Part shown: piece by piece, positions 41,445 through 50,118 of the stretch
Layout: every line of letters starts with the position of its first letter
How positions within the stretch are numbered: the first letter of the stretch is position 1
Assembly (NCBI RefSeq): GCF_001652265.1
Contig: NZ_LWBS01000109.1
Location: 310,001 to 374,000, forward strand
Origin: Rhizobium leguminosarum
GTDB lineage: Bacteria > Pseudomonadota > Alphaproteobacteria > Rhizobiales > Rhizobiaceae
Direction: 5' to 3'
DNA length: 64,000 nucleotides
Position numbers and translations under genes: made by a program
Notes under the pieces: model-generated
Database searches by the model: none
What the model was told of the DNA's origin: nothing
Seen by the model: only the letters and a program-made list of their open reading frames with translations

Positions 41445-43340
41445 TCAGGAGGCGTCTTTCGGAATTCCTTCTGGACGCATCTGTTTCTTCAAAGCGGCGA
41501 TCCGGAAAATTGCGTTCGGTGCGCCGTAGCCGCGGTAGCCGCGGCGCTCGACGATCTCGAAAAAGAAACCCTCTCCATATGTTCCGCTATAGAGCTGGAA
41601 ATATTCGCCATGCTCGTCCCGGTCATAGAGGATGTTCTCCGCCTTCAGCCGCTCGGTCAGTGCAGGGTCGAGGCCGAAGCGTGCTTCGACGTCATCGTAG
41701 TAATTCGGCGAAATGTGCAGCGATCTGAATCCGCAAACACGAAGGTTTTCGGCGGTTGCAAAGATGTCGTCGGTCAAGAACGCTAGGTGCTGGATGCCGG
41801 CCCCGAATTTCTCGGCCATGAAATGTCCGGCCAGCGTGCGGCGGTTCTCGGCGCCGTTCATGGTAATGCGCAGCGCCCCGGTGTCGTTCTCGACGACTTG
41901 GCTGCGGACCACCCCGGCCGGATCGATGATATCAACCATCGGGGTCTTCCGCGTCTCGAAAATTGAGGTGTAGAACAAAAGCCAGGTGAGCATTTCGTCG
42001 TAGCCGACCGTCTGGGCGATGTGATCAATGCGCAAAAGGCCCGCAGACGGCGCGTCGCTGTCGTCCGTGACCGGCTGAAAGTCGATTTCGGAGAAGCGAC
42101 CCAATGCGCTCTTGTCGTCGATGAGATAGACGATCCCGCCCCCAACGCCCCGAATGGCAGGCAGCTCGAGCTCACCGTCTGCGACAGGCTGGGTGAAAGG
42201 CTCTGCATCCAAGGCGAGCGCGCGCTCATAGGCCTTTGCCGCATCATCGACGATCAGGGCCATGGCATATGCAAAAGTACCGTGAACGACGTAGGCCGCG
42301 TTGGCAAATCCTGCCTGATCGACATTGACGAGGATCCGGATCTCGCCCTGCTCGAAGAGGGAGACCTTTTTCGTGCGGTGGACCGCCGTCTTTTTGAATC
42401 CGAGGGTGCGCAGCAAGGCAACCAGCTCGACTTCGTCTTCCTCGTCCGTGGCAAACTCGACGAAGCCGACGCCCTTGACGGAAGGCCTTTCCGGCATCGC
42501 CGCCCCGGTCATGCTGCCGATGCCGAGGTGGCGGCGCACCTGATCGCCAAGATAGATCAGCGAGCGGTGGCCGTCGGCGGCAATCGCCCGCGACAAGCCG
42601 CCTCGAAACTGGTCGTTGAAGATTTCCAGGGAGAAATACCCGTCATAACCTGTCGCAGCGACGGCTTCGGTGAACGCCGTGACGGGTAGGTCGCCTTCAC
42701 CCGGCATGTTTCGGAAGTGGCGGCTCCAGTAGAGCAGGTCCATGTCGATCAGCGGCGCATCGGCAAGCTGGACGATCAAGATCTTCTCTTTGGGAATCGA
42801 GCGGATGGAATTGACGTCGATCTTGCGTGACAGAGTGTGGAAGCTGTCGAGGATAAGGCCGACATTTGGATGATCGGCGCGACGGACGATCTCCCAGGCG
42901 TCGCGGTGGTCGCTGATGTGGCGACCCCAGGCAAGCGCCTCGTAGCCCACCCTCAGTCCACGCCTGGCGGCACGCTCGCCGAGTTCATGAAAGTCCGCCG
43001 CCGCCCGGTCGATGCCGCCGATGGCTGCCGGCGAGACGTTTGAACAGACGAGCACCAGATCCGTTCCCAGCTGCTGCATGACGTCGAACTTCCGTTCCGC
43101 GCGGTCAAACGTGCGGCTTCGCAGCGGCTCCGGCATGCCTTCGAAATCACGAAATGGCTGAAACAGGGTGATCTCCAGGCCATGGTCGCGGACGAGTTTT
43201 CCGACATCGGCCGGGCTTCCGTCGAAGGCGAGGAAATCATTCTCGAAGATCTCGACGCCGTCGAAGCCCGCCCGGGCGATCGCCTCGAGCTTCTCCGGGA
43301 GTTCGCCGCTGATCGTGACAGTCGCAATCGAGGTCCTCAT
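41445..43340 (-). CDS. 3-dehydroshikimate dehydratase fused to HPPD-like domain
   Basis: 631 residues with two domains. Residues 1-275 are a TIM barrel of the sugar phosphate isomerase/epimerase (AP endonuclease 2) type. Metal ligands are likely in RVGYEALAWG, VGLILDSFHTLS, VQLADAP and YFSLEIFNDQF. Residues 290-625 are two VOC modules like 4-hydroxyphenylpyruvate dioxygenase (LRIDHIAQTVG, GIQHLAFLTDDIF, GEYFQLYSGTYGEGFFFEIVERRGY). This architecture is known from QuiC-type enzymes that convert 3-dehydroshikimate to protocatechuate. It stands at the branch that links shikimate-type growth substrates to the pca genes at 50910-55751. It is divergent from the transporter genes. Confidence 0.88.
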   Translation of the reverse strand: MRTSIATVTISGELPEKLEAIARAGFDGVEIFENDFLAFDGSPADVGKLVRDHGLEITLFQPFRDFEGMPEPLRSRTFDRAERKFDVMQQLGTDLVLVCSNVSPAAIGGIDRAAADFHELGERAARRGLRVGYEALAWGRHISDHRDAWEIVRRADHPNVGLILDSFHTLSRKIDVNSIRSIPKEKILIVQLADAPLIDMDLLYWSRHFRNMPGEGDLPVTAFTEAVAATGYDGYFSLEIFNDQFRGGLSRAIAADGHRSLIYLGDQVRRHLGIGSMTGAAMPERPSVKGVGFVEFATDEEDEVELVALLRTLGFKKTAVHRTKKVSLFEQGEIRILVNVDQAGFANAAYVVHGTFAYAMALIVDDAAKAYERALALDAEPFTQPVADGELELPAIRGVGGGIVYLIDDKSALGRFSEIDFQPVTDDSDAPSAGLLRIDHIAQTVGYDEMLTWLLFYTSIFETRKTPMVDIIDPAGVVRSQVVENDTGALRITMNGAENRRTLAGHFMAEKFGAGIQHLAFLTDDIFATAENLRVCGFRSLHISPNYYDDVEARFGLDPALTERLKAENILYDRDEHGEYFQLYSGTYGEGFFFEIVERRGYRGYGAPNAIFRIAALKKQMRPEGIPKDAS

Positions 43341-43460
43341 GTCAAAGCCCTTCCGATATCCGTGGGGGAACGAGCGCCGAACACGACGATGCGTTCCAGA
43401 AAACCGCTCGCTACTATTATGGCAAATGTCGTGAGGAATTCAAATAGCGTGTCTTATGAT

Positions 43461-43475
43461 AAATTCTCATATGAT
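43461..43475. promoter_or_regulatory. Second candidate GntR operator
   Basis: AAATTCTCATATGAT is the reverse complement of ATCATATGAGAATTT and shares 12 bases with 39916-39927. It lies in the 244-bp gap between the divergent dehydratase and binding-protein genes, where it could control both. Confidence 0.5.
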
Positions 43476-43584
43476 TTGGAAAAACTCTGTTGATTTGAGA
43501 GTCCTTCTCTGGCAATCATTCCTCACACAGTCAAAAGGTGAGGTGGCTGTCCGGTCGAATGACCGCCAAAGGAGGAGGAGTTAC

Positions 43585-44415
43585 ATGTTCAAGTCTTTGC
43601 TAACGCGCCGAAACGCGATACTCGGAGCCGCGGCCCTGGTGGCTGCCGTCACCCTGGCGCAACCGGCCGCCGCCATCACGCCTGATGAAATCAAGGCTCG
43701 CGGCAAGATCATCGTCGGGATTCAGGGTGACAACCCGCCCTGGGGCTTTGTGACCAGCGGCGGCAAACAGGACGGCCTCGACGCCGACATCGCGACGCTG
43801 TTTGCCAAGGAACTGGGTGTTTCCGTCGAGTTCGTGCCGCTTGAAGTCAACAATCGCATTCCCGCACTGACGGCCGGCCGTGTCGACGTTCTGTTTGCCA
43901 CGATGGCGATGCTGCCGGATCGCGCAAAGGCCGTGCAGTTCAGCAAGCCCTATGTTGCCAACGCGATCGTTCTGATTGGTCCAAAATCGGCAGAGATCAA
44001 GACGAATGCCGACATGGCCAAGTTCACGGTCGGCGTCGCCAAGGGTGCAGCCCAGGACACGCAGGTCACCAAGAACGCACCGCCGAGCACCACCATCCGC
44101 CGCTATGATGGCGACGCCGCGAGCGTCCAGGCCCTGGTGTCGGGCCAGGTCGAGACGCTTGGTGGCAATATCTTCTACATGGACCGGGTGGAGAAGGCTC
44201 GTCCGGGCGAATTCGAAAACAAGCTTGAATTCCAGAAGCTCTATAACGGTGCTTGCACGCGCCTCGGCGAAAAGGAAATCAATGCGGCGCTCAATACCTT
44301 TATCGACAAGATCAAGGCCAACGGCGAACTCAAGACCGTCTACGATAAGTGGATGAAGGTTCCGGTTCCGGAATTCCCGGAAAAGCTGGAAGGTATTCCG
44401 TTCGCGGCGAACTGA
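43585..44415 (+). CDS. Family 3 periplasmic binding protein, likely for quinate/shikimate-type compound
   Basis: 276 residues from the ATG at 43585, with a strong GGAGGAGG site; the frame is open upstream to 43456 but that part looks untranslated. The signal peptide RRNAILGAAALVAAVTLAQPAAA ends near residue 31. The mature part has the amino-acid-binding pattern: GKIIVGIQGDNPPWGFV, GLDADIATLFAKELG, VNNRIPALTAGRVDVLFATMAM. Family 3 proteins usually bind polar amino acids, but the surrounding catabolic genes favour a cyclic hydroxy acid. It is separated from its permease genes by a repeat and aroQ. Confidence 0.88.
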   Translation: MFKSLLTRRNAILGAAALVAAVTLAQPAAAITPDEIKARGKIIVGIQGDNPPWGFVTSGGKQDGLDADIATLFAKELGVSVEFVPLEVNNRIPALTAGRVDVLFATMAMLPDRAKAVQFSKPYVANAIVLIGPKSAEIKTNADMAKFTVGVAKGAAQDTQVTKNAPPSTTIRRYDGDAASVQALVSGQVETLGGNIFYMDRVEKARPGEFENKLEFQKLYNGACTRLGEKEINAALNTFIDKIKANGELKTVYDKWMKVPVPEFPEKLEGIPFAAN

Positions 44416-44434
44416 GCGAACGGTAAAGGATGGC

Positions 44435-44576
44435 TGCCCCTCACCCTCACCCTCTCCCCGTAAAAACGGGGAGAGGGGACGTGCCCCGCGAGGAGTGCGC
44501 GAGGGACGGAGAGGTCGCAGCTTGTCCCTTCTCCCCGCCTGCGGGGGAGAAGGTGGCGGCAGCCGGATGAGGGGCA
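44435..44576. repeat. Hairpin-rich repeat, element D (copy 1)
   Basis: It is bounded by perfect 9-bp inverted ends, TGCCCCTCA (44435-44443) and TGAGGGGCA (44568-44576). Inside is a 12-bp perfect hairpin, CCCTCTCCCCGT (44450-44461) with ACGGGGAGAGGG (44466-44477), and a second C/G hairpin near 44529-44552. A related copy lies at 51981-52112. It sits inside the presumed operon. Confidence 0.8.
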
Positions 44577-44702
44577 GGCGACGATCGCCTTAGGGCGGGG
44601 ATTTTGACGTCCAGACGAAGCTCTTACCAATGACGGCGGGCAGCCATGCCCGTCAACGCAACCGCCATGCCTAAGGCTCTACCCCGTTTGAGGTGCGCGA
44701 TC

Positions 44703-45146
44703 ATGAACAAGCCAATCTTTGTGCTCAACGGGCCGAATCTCAATCTTCTCGGTCAGCGCGAGCCGGCAATCTATGGAACCACGACGCTTGCCGACATCAG
44801 GAAACGGTGCGTGACCAAGGCAAAGGCGCTGGGATTCGACGTCGAGTTTCGGCAGACCAATTTCGAGGGCGAACTGGTCGAGAGCGTGCATCAGGCCCGG
44901 ACCGACGCCTGTGGCATCATCATCAATCCTGCCGGCTATACGTTCACATCGATCGCTCTTCTGGATGCGTTGAAAATGTTCGACCCGCCGAAGATCGAGC
45001 TGCACATTTCGAATGTTCATGCGCGCGAGAGCATCTACCACAATTCGCTGATCTCACGCGTCGCCACCGCCATCATGATCGGCTTTGGAGCCGACGGCTA
45101 CGAACTGGCTATCCAGGCGATGGCTGGAATGGTCAAGCGGGACTGA
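44703..45146 (+). CDS. aroQ: Type II 3-dehydroquinate dehydratase
   Basis: 147 residues from the ATG at 44703, the normal size of the dodecameric type II enzyme. NGPNLNLLGQREPAIYG contains the conserved Asn and Arg and the catalytic Tyr. IINPAGYTFTSIALLDAL and ELHISNVHARES carry the conserved Asn and the catalytic His. It interconverts 3-dehydroquinate and 3-dehydroshikimate. The operon context with uptake and dehydratase genes points to catabolic use, as with fungal and actinobacterial catabolic dehydroquinases; the biosynthetic enzyme is expected elsewhere. Confidence 0.95.
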   Translation: MNKPIFVLNGPNLNLLGQREPAIYGTTTLADIRKRCVTKAKALGFDVEFRQTNFEGELVESVHQARTDACGIIINPAGYTFTSIALLDALKMFDPPKIELHISNVHARESIYHNSLISRVATAIMIGFGADGYELAIQAMAGMVKRD

Positions 45147-45177
45147 ACTTTCAGGAAGACGGACCGGAAGGATCGCC

Positions 45178-45846
45178 ATGAACTATAAGTTGGATTTCAC
45201 CCCGGTCATAGATGGCCTGCCGAGCCTTCTGCTTGGCTGTCTGGGGACATTCTTGCTTGCCATTTGTGGGATGCTGCTGGCGATCATCATCGGAATTGGC
45301 GGCGTTGCGCTGCGCGACTCTGCGCTCAAGCCGGCGCGATGGCTGGTCATCGCCTTCGTCGAATTGATCCGCAACACGCCGTTTCTGGTCCAGATCTTCT
45401 TCATCTATTTTGCGCTTCCGCTCACGGGCATCAGGCTGGATCCGACGCCGACGGCGATTATCGCGCTCGGCATCAACGGTGGTGCCTACGCCATCGAGAT
45501 CATTCGCGGCGGCGTTCAGTCGATCCCGAAGGGACAGATGGAAGCGGGGCTCGCCCTTGGTCTGCACAAGGCTCAGGTCTTCCGGCTGATCATTCTCAAG
45601 CCGGCATTGCGGGCGATTTATCCGTCGCTGACCAGCCAGTTCGTCCTCCTGACGCTCACCACCAGCATTGCATCGGCGATTTCGGCCTACGAGCTGACCT
45701 CCGTATCGCAGCGCATCGAGTCGGAGAGCTTCCGCAGCTTCGAGGTCTACTTCACGGTCACGGTTTTCTATTTCGTGATCTCCTGGCTGATGATGCGCAT
45801 CTTCGCGCTGTTTTCGGCGCGCTACTTCAAATATCCGGTCAAGTAG
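45178..45846 (+). CDS. Polar amino acid-type ABC permease (HisM/Q family), subunit 1
   Basis: 222 residues from the ATG at 45178, preceded by GGAAGGA. Five hydrophobic segments are visible. LIRNTPFLVQIFFIYFALP is the family's conserved N-terminal block, and GGVQSIPKGQMEAGLALGLHKAQVF is the EAA loop that contacts the ATPase. It pairs with the next permease. An extension of the frame to 45085 overlaps aroQ and is not likely to be translated. Confidence 0.93.
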   Translation: MNYKLDFTPVIDGLPSLLLGCLGTFLLAICGMLLAIIIGIGGVALRDSALKPARWLVIAFVELIRNTPFLVQIFFIYFALPLTGIRLDPTPTAIIALGINGGAYAIEIIRGGVQSIPKGQMEAGLALGLHKAQVFRLIILKPALRAIYPSLTSQFVLLTLTTSIASAISAYELTSVSQRIESESFRSFEVYFTVTVFYFVISWLMMRIFALFSARYFKYPVK

Positions 45847-45856
45847 GAGGAATTCC

Positions 45857-46498
45857 ATGGGTCACGACGAATTCGTCTTCCTCCTGATCGGCCTGAAGTG
45901 GACCGTGGTCCTATCCGCCGTCGGCTTCGTCTGCGGCGGCATTGCAGGGCTCGGTGTCGCCCTTGCGCGCGCCTCGGGCATACCGCTGCTGGAACGCGTC
46001 ACGGCCGCTTATATCGCCGTCTTCCAGGGCACACCGCTGCTGATGCAGCTTTTCGTCGTCTATTACGGCCTGGCGCTGGTCGGGCTGATGCTCGATGCCT
46101 GGGTGGCCGTTGCCATCGGCCTGACCCTGCATGCGAGCGCCTATCTGGGCGAGATCTGGCGCGGATCGATCGAAGCGGTTCCGCGCGGCCAGACGGAAGC
46201 GGCAAAGGCTCTCAGCCTCAGATACGTCTCGCGCATGAAGGATGTCATCCTGCCGCAGGCGCTGCGCATCTCGCTGCCTGCCACGGTCGGTTTCCTCGTG
46301 CAGCTGATCAAAGGCACCTCGCTTGCATCGATCGTCGGCTTCACCGAGCTGACGCGGGCCGGCAACATCATCTCCAACCAGATCTTCCAACCGCTGACGG
46401 TCTTCGGCATCGTCGGCGCTCTCTATTTCCTGATGTGCTGCCCACTGACGATCCTTGGCGCGCGCCTCGAACGAAAGTTTGCCGCCTCTGCGCGCTGA
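45857..46498 (+). CDS. Polar amino acid-type ABC permease (HisM/Q family), subunit 2
   Basis: 213 residues, starting after a strong AGGAGG site. AVFQGTPLLMQLFVVYYGL and RGSIEAVPRGQTEAAKALSLRY are the family signature blocks, and VGFLVQLIKGTSLASIVGFTEL is the late conserved helix pair. It forms the heterodimeric pore with the 45178-45846 protein. The gap between the two genes is 10 bp. Confidence 0.93.
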   Translation: MGHDEFVFLLIGLKWTVVLSAVGFVCGGIAGLGVALARASGIPLLERVTAAYIAVFQGTPLLMQLFVVYYGLALVGLMLDAWVAVAIGLTLHASAYLGEIWRGSIEAVPRGQTEAAKALSLRYVSRMKDVILPQALRISLPATVGFLVQLIKGTSLASIVGFTELTRAGNIISNQIFQPLTVFGIVGALYFLMCCPLTILGARLERKFAASAR

Positions 46499-46552
46499 TC
46501 CGCATCGCCCATTCTTCGACGCGGTCCAGCCCGCCAATATGGAGTTCTACTG

Positions 46553-47317
46553 ATGACCAGTCCCAGTCCTGCTCAAGGCGCAGAGACCATGATCACCATG
46601 GAGCGGGTGGAGAAGTGGTATGGCGCTTTTCAAGCCCTGCACGACATCAACATATCGGTTCGCAGCGGCGAGAGGATCGTCTTGTGCGGGCCTTCCGGCA
46701 GTGGGAAGTCGACGCTCATCCGCTGCATCAATCATCTCGAGACCTACGAGAAAGGTGAAATCCGCGTCGGCGGGATTCTTCTAGGCAATCAGGCCAAGAC
46801 CATCGATGCGATCCGCCGTGAGGTCGGCATGGTTTTCCAGCAGTTCAATCTGTTTCCGCATTTGACCGTGCTGCAGAACTGCATGCTGGCACCGATGAAG
46901 GCTATCGGCGTCGGCAAGGCGGAGGCCGAGGAACGGGCACGCGGGCTGCTCGAACGGGTCAAGATCCTGGAGCAGGCCGACAAATATCCGGTGCAGCTTT
47001 CTGGTGGCCAGCAGCAGCGTGTGGCCATCGCCCGCGCGCTTTGCATGCGGCCGAAGGTGATGCTGTTCGACGAGCCGACGTCGGCGCTTGACCCGGAGAT
47101 GGTCAAGGAGGTGCTGGATACGATGATCGCGCTCGCCGACGAGGGCATGACGATGATCTGCGTCACCCACGAAATGGGCTTTGCCCGTCAGGTCGCCGAT
47201 CGCGTGATCTTCATGGCCAGCGGCGCGATCGTCGAGGAGGCCCCGCCGGCCGAATTCTTCACGAACCCACAGCATGAGCGAACCAGGAAATTCCTCGGAG
47301 AAATCCTGCGGAAGTAA
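46553..47317 (+). CDS. Polar amino acid-type ABC ATPase
   Basis: 254 residues. Walker A is [10 protein letters not shown]-loop [18 protein letters not shown], signature [16 protein letters not shown], Walker [16 protein letters not shown], and switch His in [11 protein letters not shown], all as in GlnQ/HisP. It energises uptake through the two permeases just upstream. The first ten residues before [12 protein letters not shown] are probably dispensable; an ATG at 46589 is an alternative start. Confidence 0.95.
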   Translation: MTSPSPAQGAETMITMERVEKWYGAFQALHDINISVRSGERIVLCGPSGSGKSTLIRCINHLETYEKGEIRVGGILLGNQAKTIDAIRREVGMVFQQFNLFPHLTVLQNCMLAPMKAIGVGKAEAEERARGLLERVKILEQADKYPVQLSGGQQQRVAIARALCMRPKVMLFDEPTSALDPEMVKEVLDTMIALADEGMTMICVTHEMGFARQVADRVIFMASGAIVEEAPPAEFFTNPQHERTRKFLGEILRK

Positions 47318-47361
47318 GGCGTCTCAAGGTCGATGCCTCTGGCAAATTATGGGAGCCGGCA

Positions 47362-48429
47362 ATGAAGCCGCTAGAGATTGCAGTCATGGGAGCCGGCCTC
47401 ATCGGCAGGCGCCACGTCGAGCGGATTATCTCCGAGCCCGGAACCGTTCTCTCGGCGGTGATCGATCCTTCTGCCGCCGGCCGCGACTTTGCCGAGAATG
47501 TCGGCGCCCGATGGTACCGAAACTTCTCAGACATCCGTGTCGAGGACAGGCCTGACGGCGTCATCGTGGCAACGCCGAACCAGCTCCACGTCGAGAACGG
47601 AATGGAGATCGTCGCTGCCGGCATTCCTGCCCTGATCGAGAAACCGATCGCCGACGATGTCGATGCTGCGGCGGCCCTGGTTGGCGCCGGTGAGAAGGCA
47701 GGCATACCGCTGCTGGTCGGCCATCACAGGCGCCACAATCCGATGATCCAGGCGGTCAAACAGATCGTCGACGGCGGAAGGCTTGGCCGGATTCTCACGG
47801 TGCACGGCACGTTCTGGGTCGCCAAGCCCGACGACTATTTCGACATCCCCTGGCGGCGCGAGGCGGGCGCCGGCCCGGTCTTCGTCAACCTGATCCACGA
47901 TGTCGATCTCTTCCGATATTTCTTCGGCGAGGTCGAAGCCGTCCATGCGATGGAATCCCACACCGTGCGGAACCATGCCGTCGAGGATACGGCTGTCGTG
48001 ACGCTGCGTTTCGAAAGCGGGGTGCTTGCCACTCTCAACGGCAGTGATGCCGTGGCCGCGCCCTGGAGCTGGGAGACGACCACCGGCGAAAACCCTGCTT
48101 TTCCCCGCTACGATCAATTCTGCTACCAGATCGGCGGCACCAAGGGTTCGCTCGGAATTCCTGATCTGACGCTTTGGACGAGCCCTTCGAAGCCCGATTG
48201 GCTGGAGCAGCTTGCCCAGGAGCGCGTGCCTTACCAAGCAGCCGATCCCCTTTGCGTTCAGCTCAGACATTTTTGCGATGTCATTCATGGCGATGCCACG
48301 CCTCTGGTGAGTGGCCGGGAGGGCCTCGCTACGCTCAGGGTCGTCGAAGCGATCAAGAGATCGGCGCGCTGGGGACAGATGATCCACCTCTCTAACGCCA
48401 GCGCCTCTTCCGATCCCCAGAAAGTCTGA
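47362..48429 (+). CDS. Gfo/Idh/MocA family dehydrogenase
   Basis: 355 residues. The Rossmann motif is IAVMGAGLIGRRHVERI at the N-terminus. EKPIADDVDAA carries the catalytic EKP lysine. GHHRRHNPMIQAVKQIV and VFVNLIHDVDLFRYFFGE, with the conserved Asp and His, follow in the catalytic domain. Members oxidise cyclitols and sugars with NAD(P). In this cluster it may oxidise quinate, shikimate or a related cyclitol. It sits between the ATPase (44-bp gap) and the AroE-like gene (4-bp gap). Confidence 0.88.
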   Translation: MKPLEIAVMGAGLIGRRHVERIISEPGTVLSAVIDPSAAGRDFAENVGARWYRNFSDIRVEDRPDGVIVATPNQLHVENGMEIVAAGIPALIEKPIADDVDAAAALVGAGEKAGIPLLVGHHRRHNPMIQAVKQIVDGGRLGRILTVHGTFWVAKPDDYFDIPWRREAGAGPVFVNLIHDVDLFRYFFGEVEAVHAMESHTVRNHAVEDTAVVTLRFESGVLATLNGSDAVAAPWSWETTTGENPAFPRYDQFCYQIGGTKGSLGIPDLTLWTSPSKPDWLEQLAQERVPYQAADPLCVQLRHFCDVIHGDATPLVSGREGLATLRVVEAIKRSARWGQMIHLSNASASSDPQKV

Positions 48430-48433
48430 CCAC

Positions 48434-49264
48434 ATGATCACCGGGACGACCAAACTCATCGCTCACCTCGGCTATCCGACGGAGTCCTTTAAGGCCCCGC
48501 TGATCTACAATCCTTACTTTCAGAAGAACGGAATTGATGCCGTCGTTGTGCCGATGGGCTGCGGGCCGGAGGATTATCCGGCATTTCTGAAGCTTCTGTT
48601 CCGGCTATCCAATATCCACGGTGCTCTGATCACGATGCCGCACAAGATTTCGACGATGGCGCTGCTCGACGAAACGTCGACCAATGCGAAAGTCGCCGGC
48701 TCGTGCAATGCAGTCCGTCTCGGTTCGGACGGCAGGCTGATCGGTGACATGTTCGATGGCGAGGGCTTCGTTCGCGGCGTGTTGCGCAAGGGTAAAAAGG
48801 TTGAGGGAGCCCATGCGCTCATCGCGGGCGCAGGCGGCGTCGGCTCGGCGATCGCGGCGTCGTTGGCACAGGCGGGCGTGGATCATCTCGCCATCTTCGA
48901 CGCCAATGAGACGACCGCGACCGCGCTCCAGGACAGGCTGAAGAAATATTATCCGCAGCTTGAAGTGACGGTCGGCTCCGCCGATCCTGAAGGTTTCGAC
49001 ATTGTCGTCAATGCGACACCTCTTGGAATGCGACGAGGTGATCCGCTGCCGATCGATATCGACCGCATTTCTCCGTCGTCCTTCGTCGGCGAAGTCGTGA
49101 TGACCAAGGAGATAACCCCTTTTCTCGAGGCCGTACGGGCGCGCGGCTGTGCATTTCAGGTGGGGACGGACATGTTGTTCGAACAGATTCCAGCCTATCT
49201 CGAATTCTTCGAATTCCCGACGACGACGGCCGACAATCTGCGTGCCATCGCCAAGCTCGGATGA
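48434..49264 (+). CDS. Shikimate/quinate dehydrogenase-like protein (AroE family)
   Basis: 276 residues. It has the AroE layout: an N-terminal substrate domain with LITMPHKISTMALLDE, including the catalytic Lys, then GSCNAVRL and a Rossmann domain with LIAGAGGVGSAIAASLA. It differs from biosynthetic AroE. The SxS of the shikimate site is replaced by YPTESFKAPL, and the GxNTDxxG motif reads GDMFDGEG. This fits a catabolic or alternative-substrate branch such as the quinate/shikimate dehydrogenases. It should feed 3-dehydroquinate or 3-dehydroshikimate to AroQ and the dehydratase. It ends 7 bp before the convergent SDR gene. Confidence 0.87.
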   Translation: MITGTTKLIAHLGYPTESFKAPLIYNPYFQKNGIDAVVVPMGCGPEDYPAFLKLLFRLSNIHGALITMPHKISTMALLDETSTNAKVAGSCNAVRLGSDGRLIGDMFDGEGFVRGVLRKGKKVEGAHALIAGAGGVGSAIAASLAQAGVDHLAIFDANETTATALQDRLKKYYPQLEVTVGSADPEGFDIVVNATPLGMRRGDPLPIDIDRISPSSFVGEVVMTKEITPFLEAVRARGCAFQVGTDMLFEQIPAYLEFFEFPTTTADNLRAIAKLG

Positions 49265-49271
49265 TGCGAAT

Positions 49272-50039
49272 TTAGAGCGAGGCGGTGATGCCGCCGTCGA
49301 CCGTCAGCATGTGGCCGTTGACGAACGATGATGCGTCCGAGGCCAGGAAGACGGCGGCGCCGACAAGCTCCTTGACCTCGCCCCAGCGGCCGGCAGGCGT
49401 GCGGGTTTCCAGCCAGGCGGAAAACTTAGGATCATCGACCAGCGCCTGATTGAGCGGCGTGCGGAAATAGCCGGGTGCGATCGCATTGATCTGGAGGCCG
49501 TATTTCGCCCAGTCGGTCGCCATGCCGCGCGTGAGGTTCTTCACCGCACCCTTGGTGGCGGTATAGGGCGCGATGCCGGGACGGGCGAGTTCGGCCTGGA
49601 CGGAGGCGATGTTGATGATCTTGCCGCGGCCGCGCGATATCATTGCCTGGGCGACCGGCTGGCTGACATAGAACAGGCTGGAGACGTTGGTCTTGAAGAT
49701 CTCGTCCCATTTGTCGACCGGAAAGTTCTCCAGCGGTGTGCGGAACTGCATGCCGGCATTGTTGACGAGGATGTCGATCGGGCCGATCTCCGCCTCGATA
49801 TAAGCGATGGCGGTGCGGCTGGCCTCCGCATCGGTGACGTCGAAGGCGGCGCTGACGGCATGGCGATGGCTGCGACGGATATCTTCGGCGGCGGCCTCCG
49901 CCTTTTGCGCGTTGCGGCCGTTGATGATGATCGAAGCGCCATGCTCGGCAAGCCCGACCGCCAATGCGCGGCCGATGCCCTGGCTGGAGCCGGTGACGAG
50001 AGCGCGGCGGCCGGAGAGATCGAAGAGGGGAAAGGTCAC
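49272..50039 (-). CDS. SDR oxidoreductase, gluconate 5-dehydrogenase-like
   Basis: 255 residues. The cofactor motif is ALVTGSSQGIGRALA, followed by LVNNAGMQFRTPLENF. The catalytic Ser, Tyr and Lys lie in INIASVQAELARPGIAPYTATKGAV. GYFRTPLNQALVDDP near residue 185 is typical of the IdnO/Gno branch that reduces 5-ketogluconate, with NADP preference possible. The start is GTG at 50039, with AAGGAG seven bases upstream. It does not clearly belong to either pathway block on its sides; a role in polyol or quinate-related oxidation is only possible. Confidence 0.9.
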   Translation of the reverse strand: MTFPLFDLSGRRALVTGSSQGIGRALAVGLAEHGASIIINGRNAQKAEAAAEDIRRSHRHAVSAAFDVTDAEASRTAIAYIEAEIGPIDILVNNAGMQFRTPLENFPVDKWDEIFKTNVSSLFYVSQPVAQAMISRGRGKIINIASVQAELARPGIAPYTATKGAVKNLTRGMATDWAKYGLQINAIAPGYFRTPLNQALVDDPKFSAWLETRTPAGRWGEVKELVGAAVFLASDASSFVNGHMLTVDGGITASL

Positions 50040-50103
50040 GAGGCTGCTCCTTTGGCGGGAAGAAAAGCTTGCGAGCCGAGGTCATCCCCCGTCTTGATAA
50101 ATA

Positions 50104-50118
50104 TAGCACCTGGTGCTA
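50104..50118. promoter_or_regulatory. Palindrome over the toxin start, candidate antitoxin operator
   Basis: TAGCACC (50104-50110) and GGTGCTA (50112-50118) form a perfect 7-bp inverted repeat around one T. The GTG start of the toxin gene lies within it. The HTH antitoxin encoded downstream is the likely binder. Confidence 0.6.

Noticed and set aside
44450..44477. The 12-bp hairpin after the binding-protein gene as an ordinary Rho-independent terminator
   Set aside because: No T run follows on either strand and the same hairpin type recurs at 51981-52112, so it belongs to a dispersed repeat.
49272..50039. The SDR gene as part of the quinate cluster
   Set aside because: It is convergent to the cluster and its sequence fits gluconate 5-dehydrogenase. 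A link cannot be shown from the sequence.
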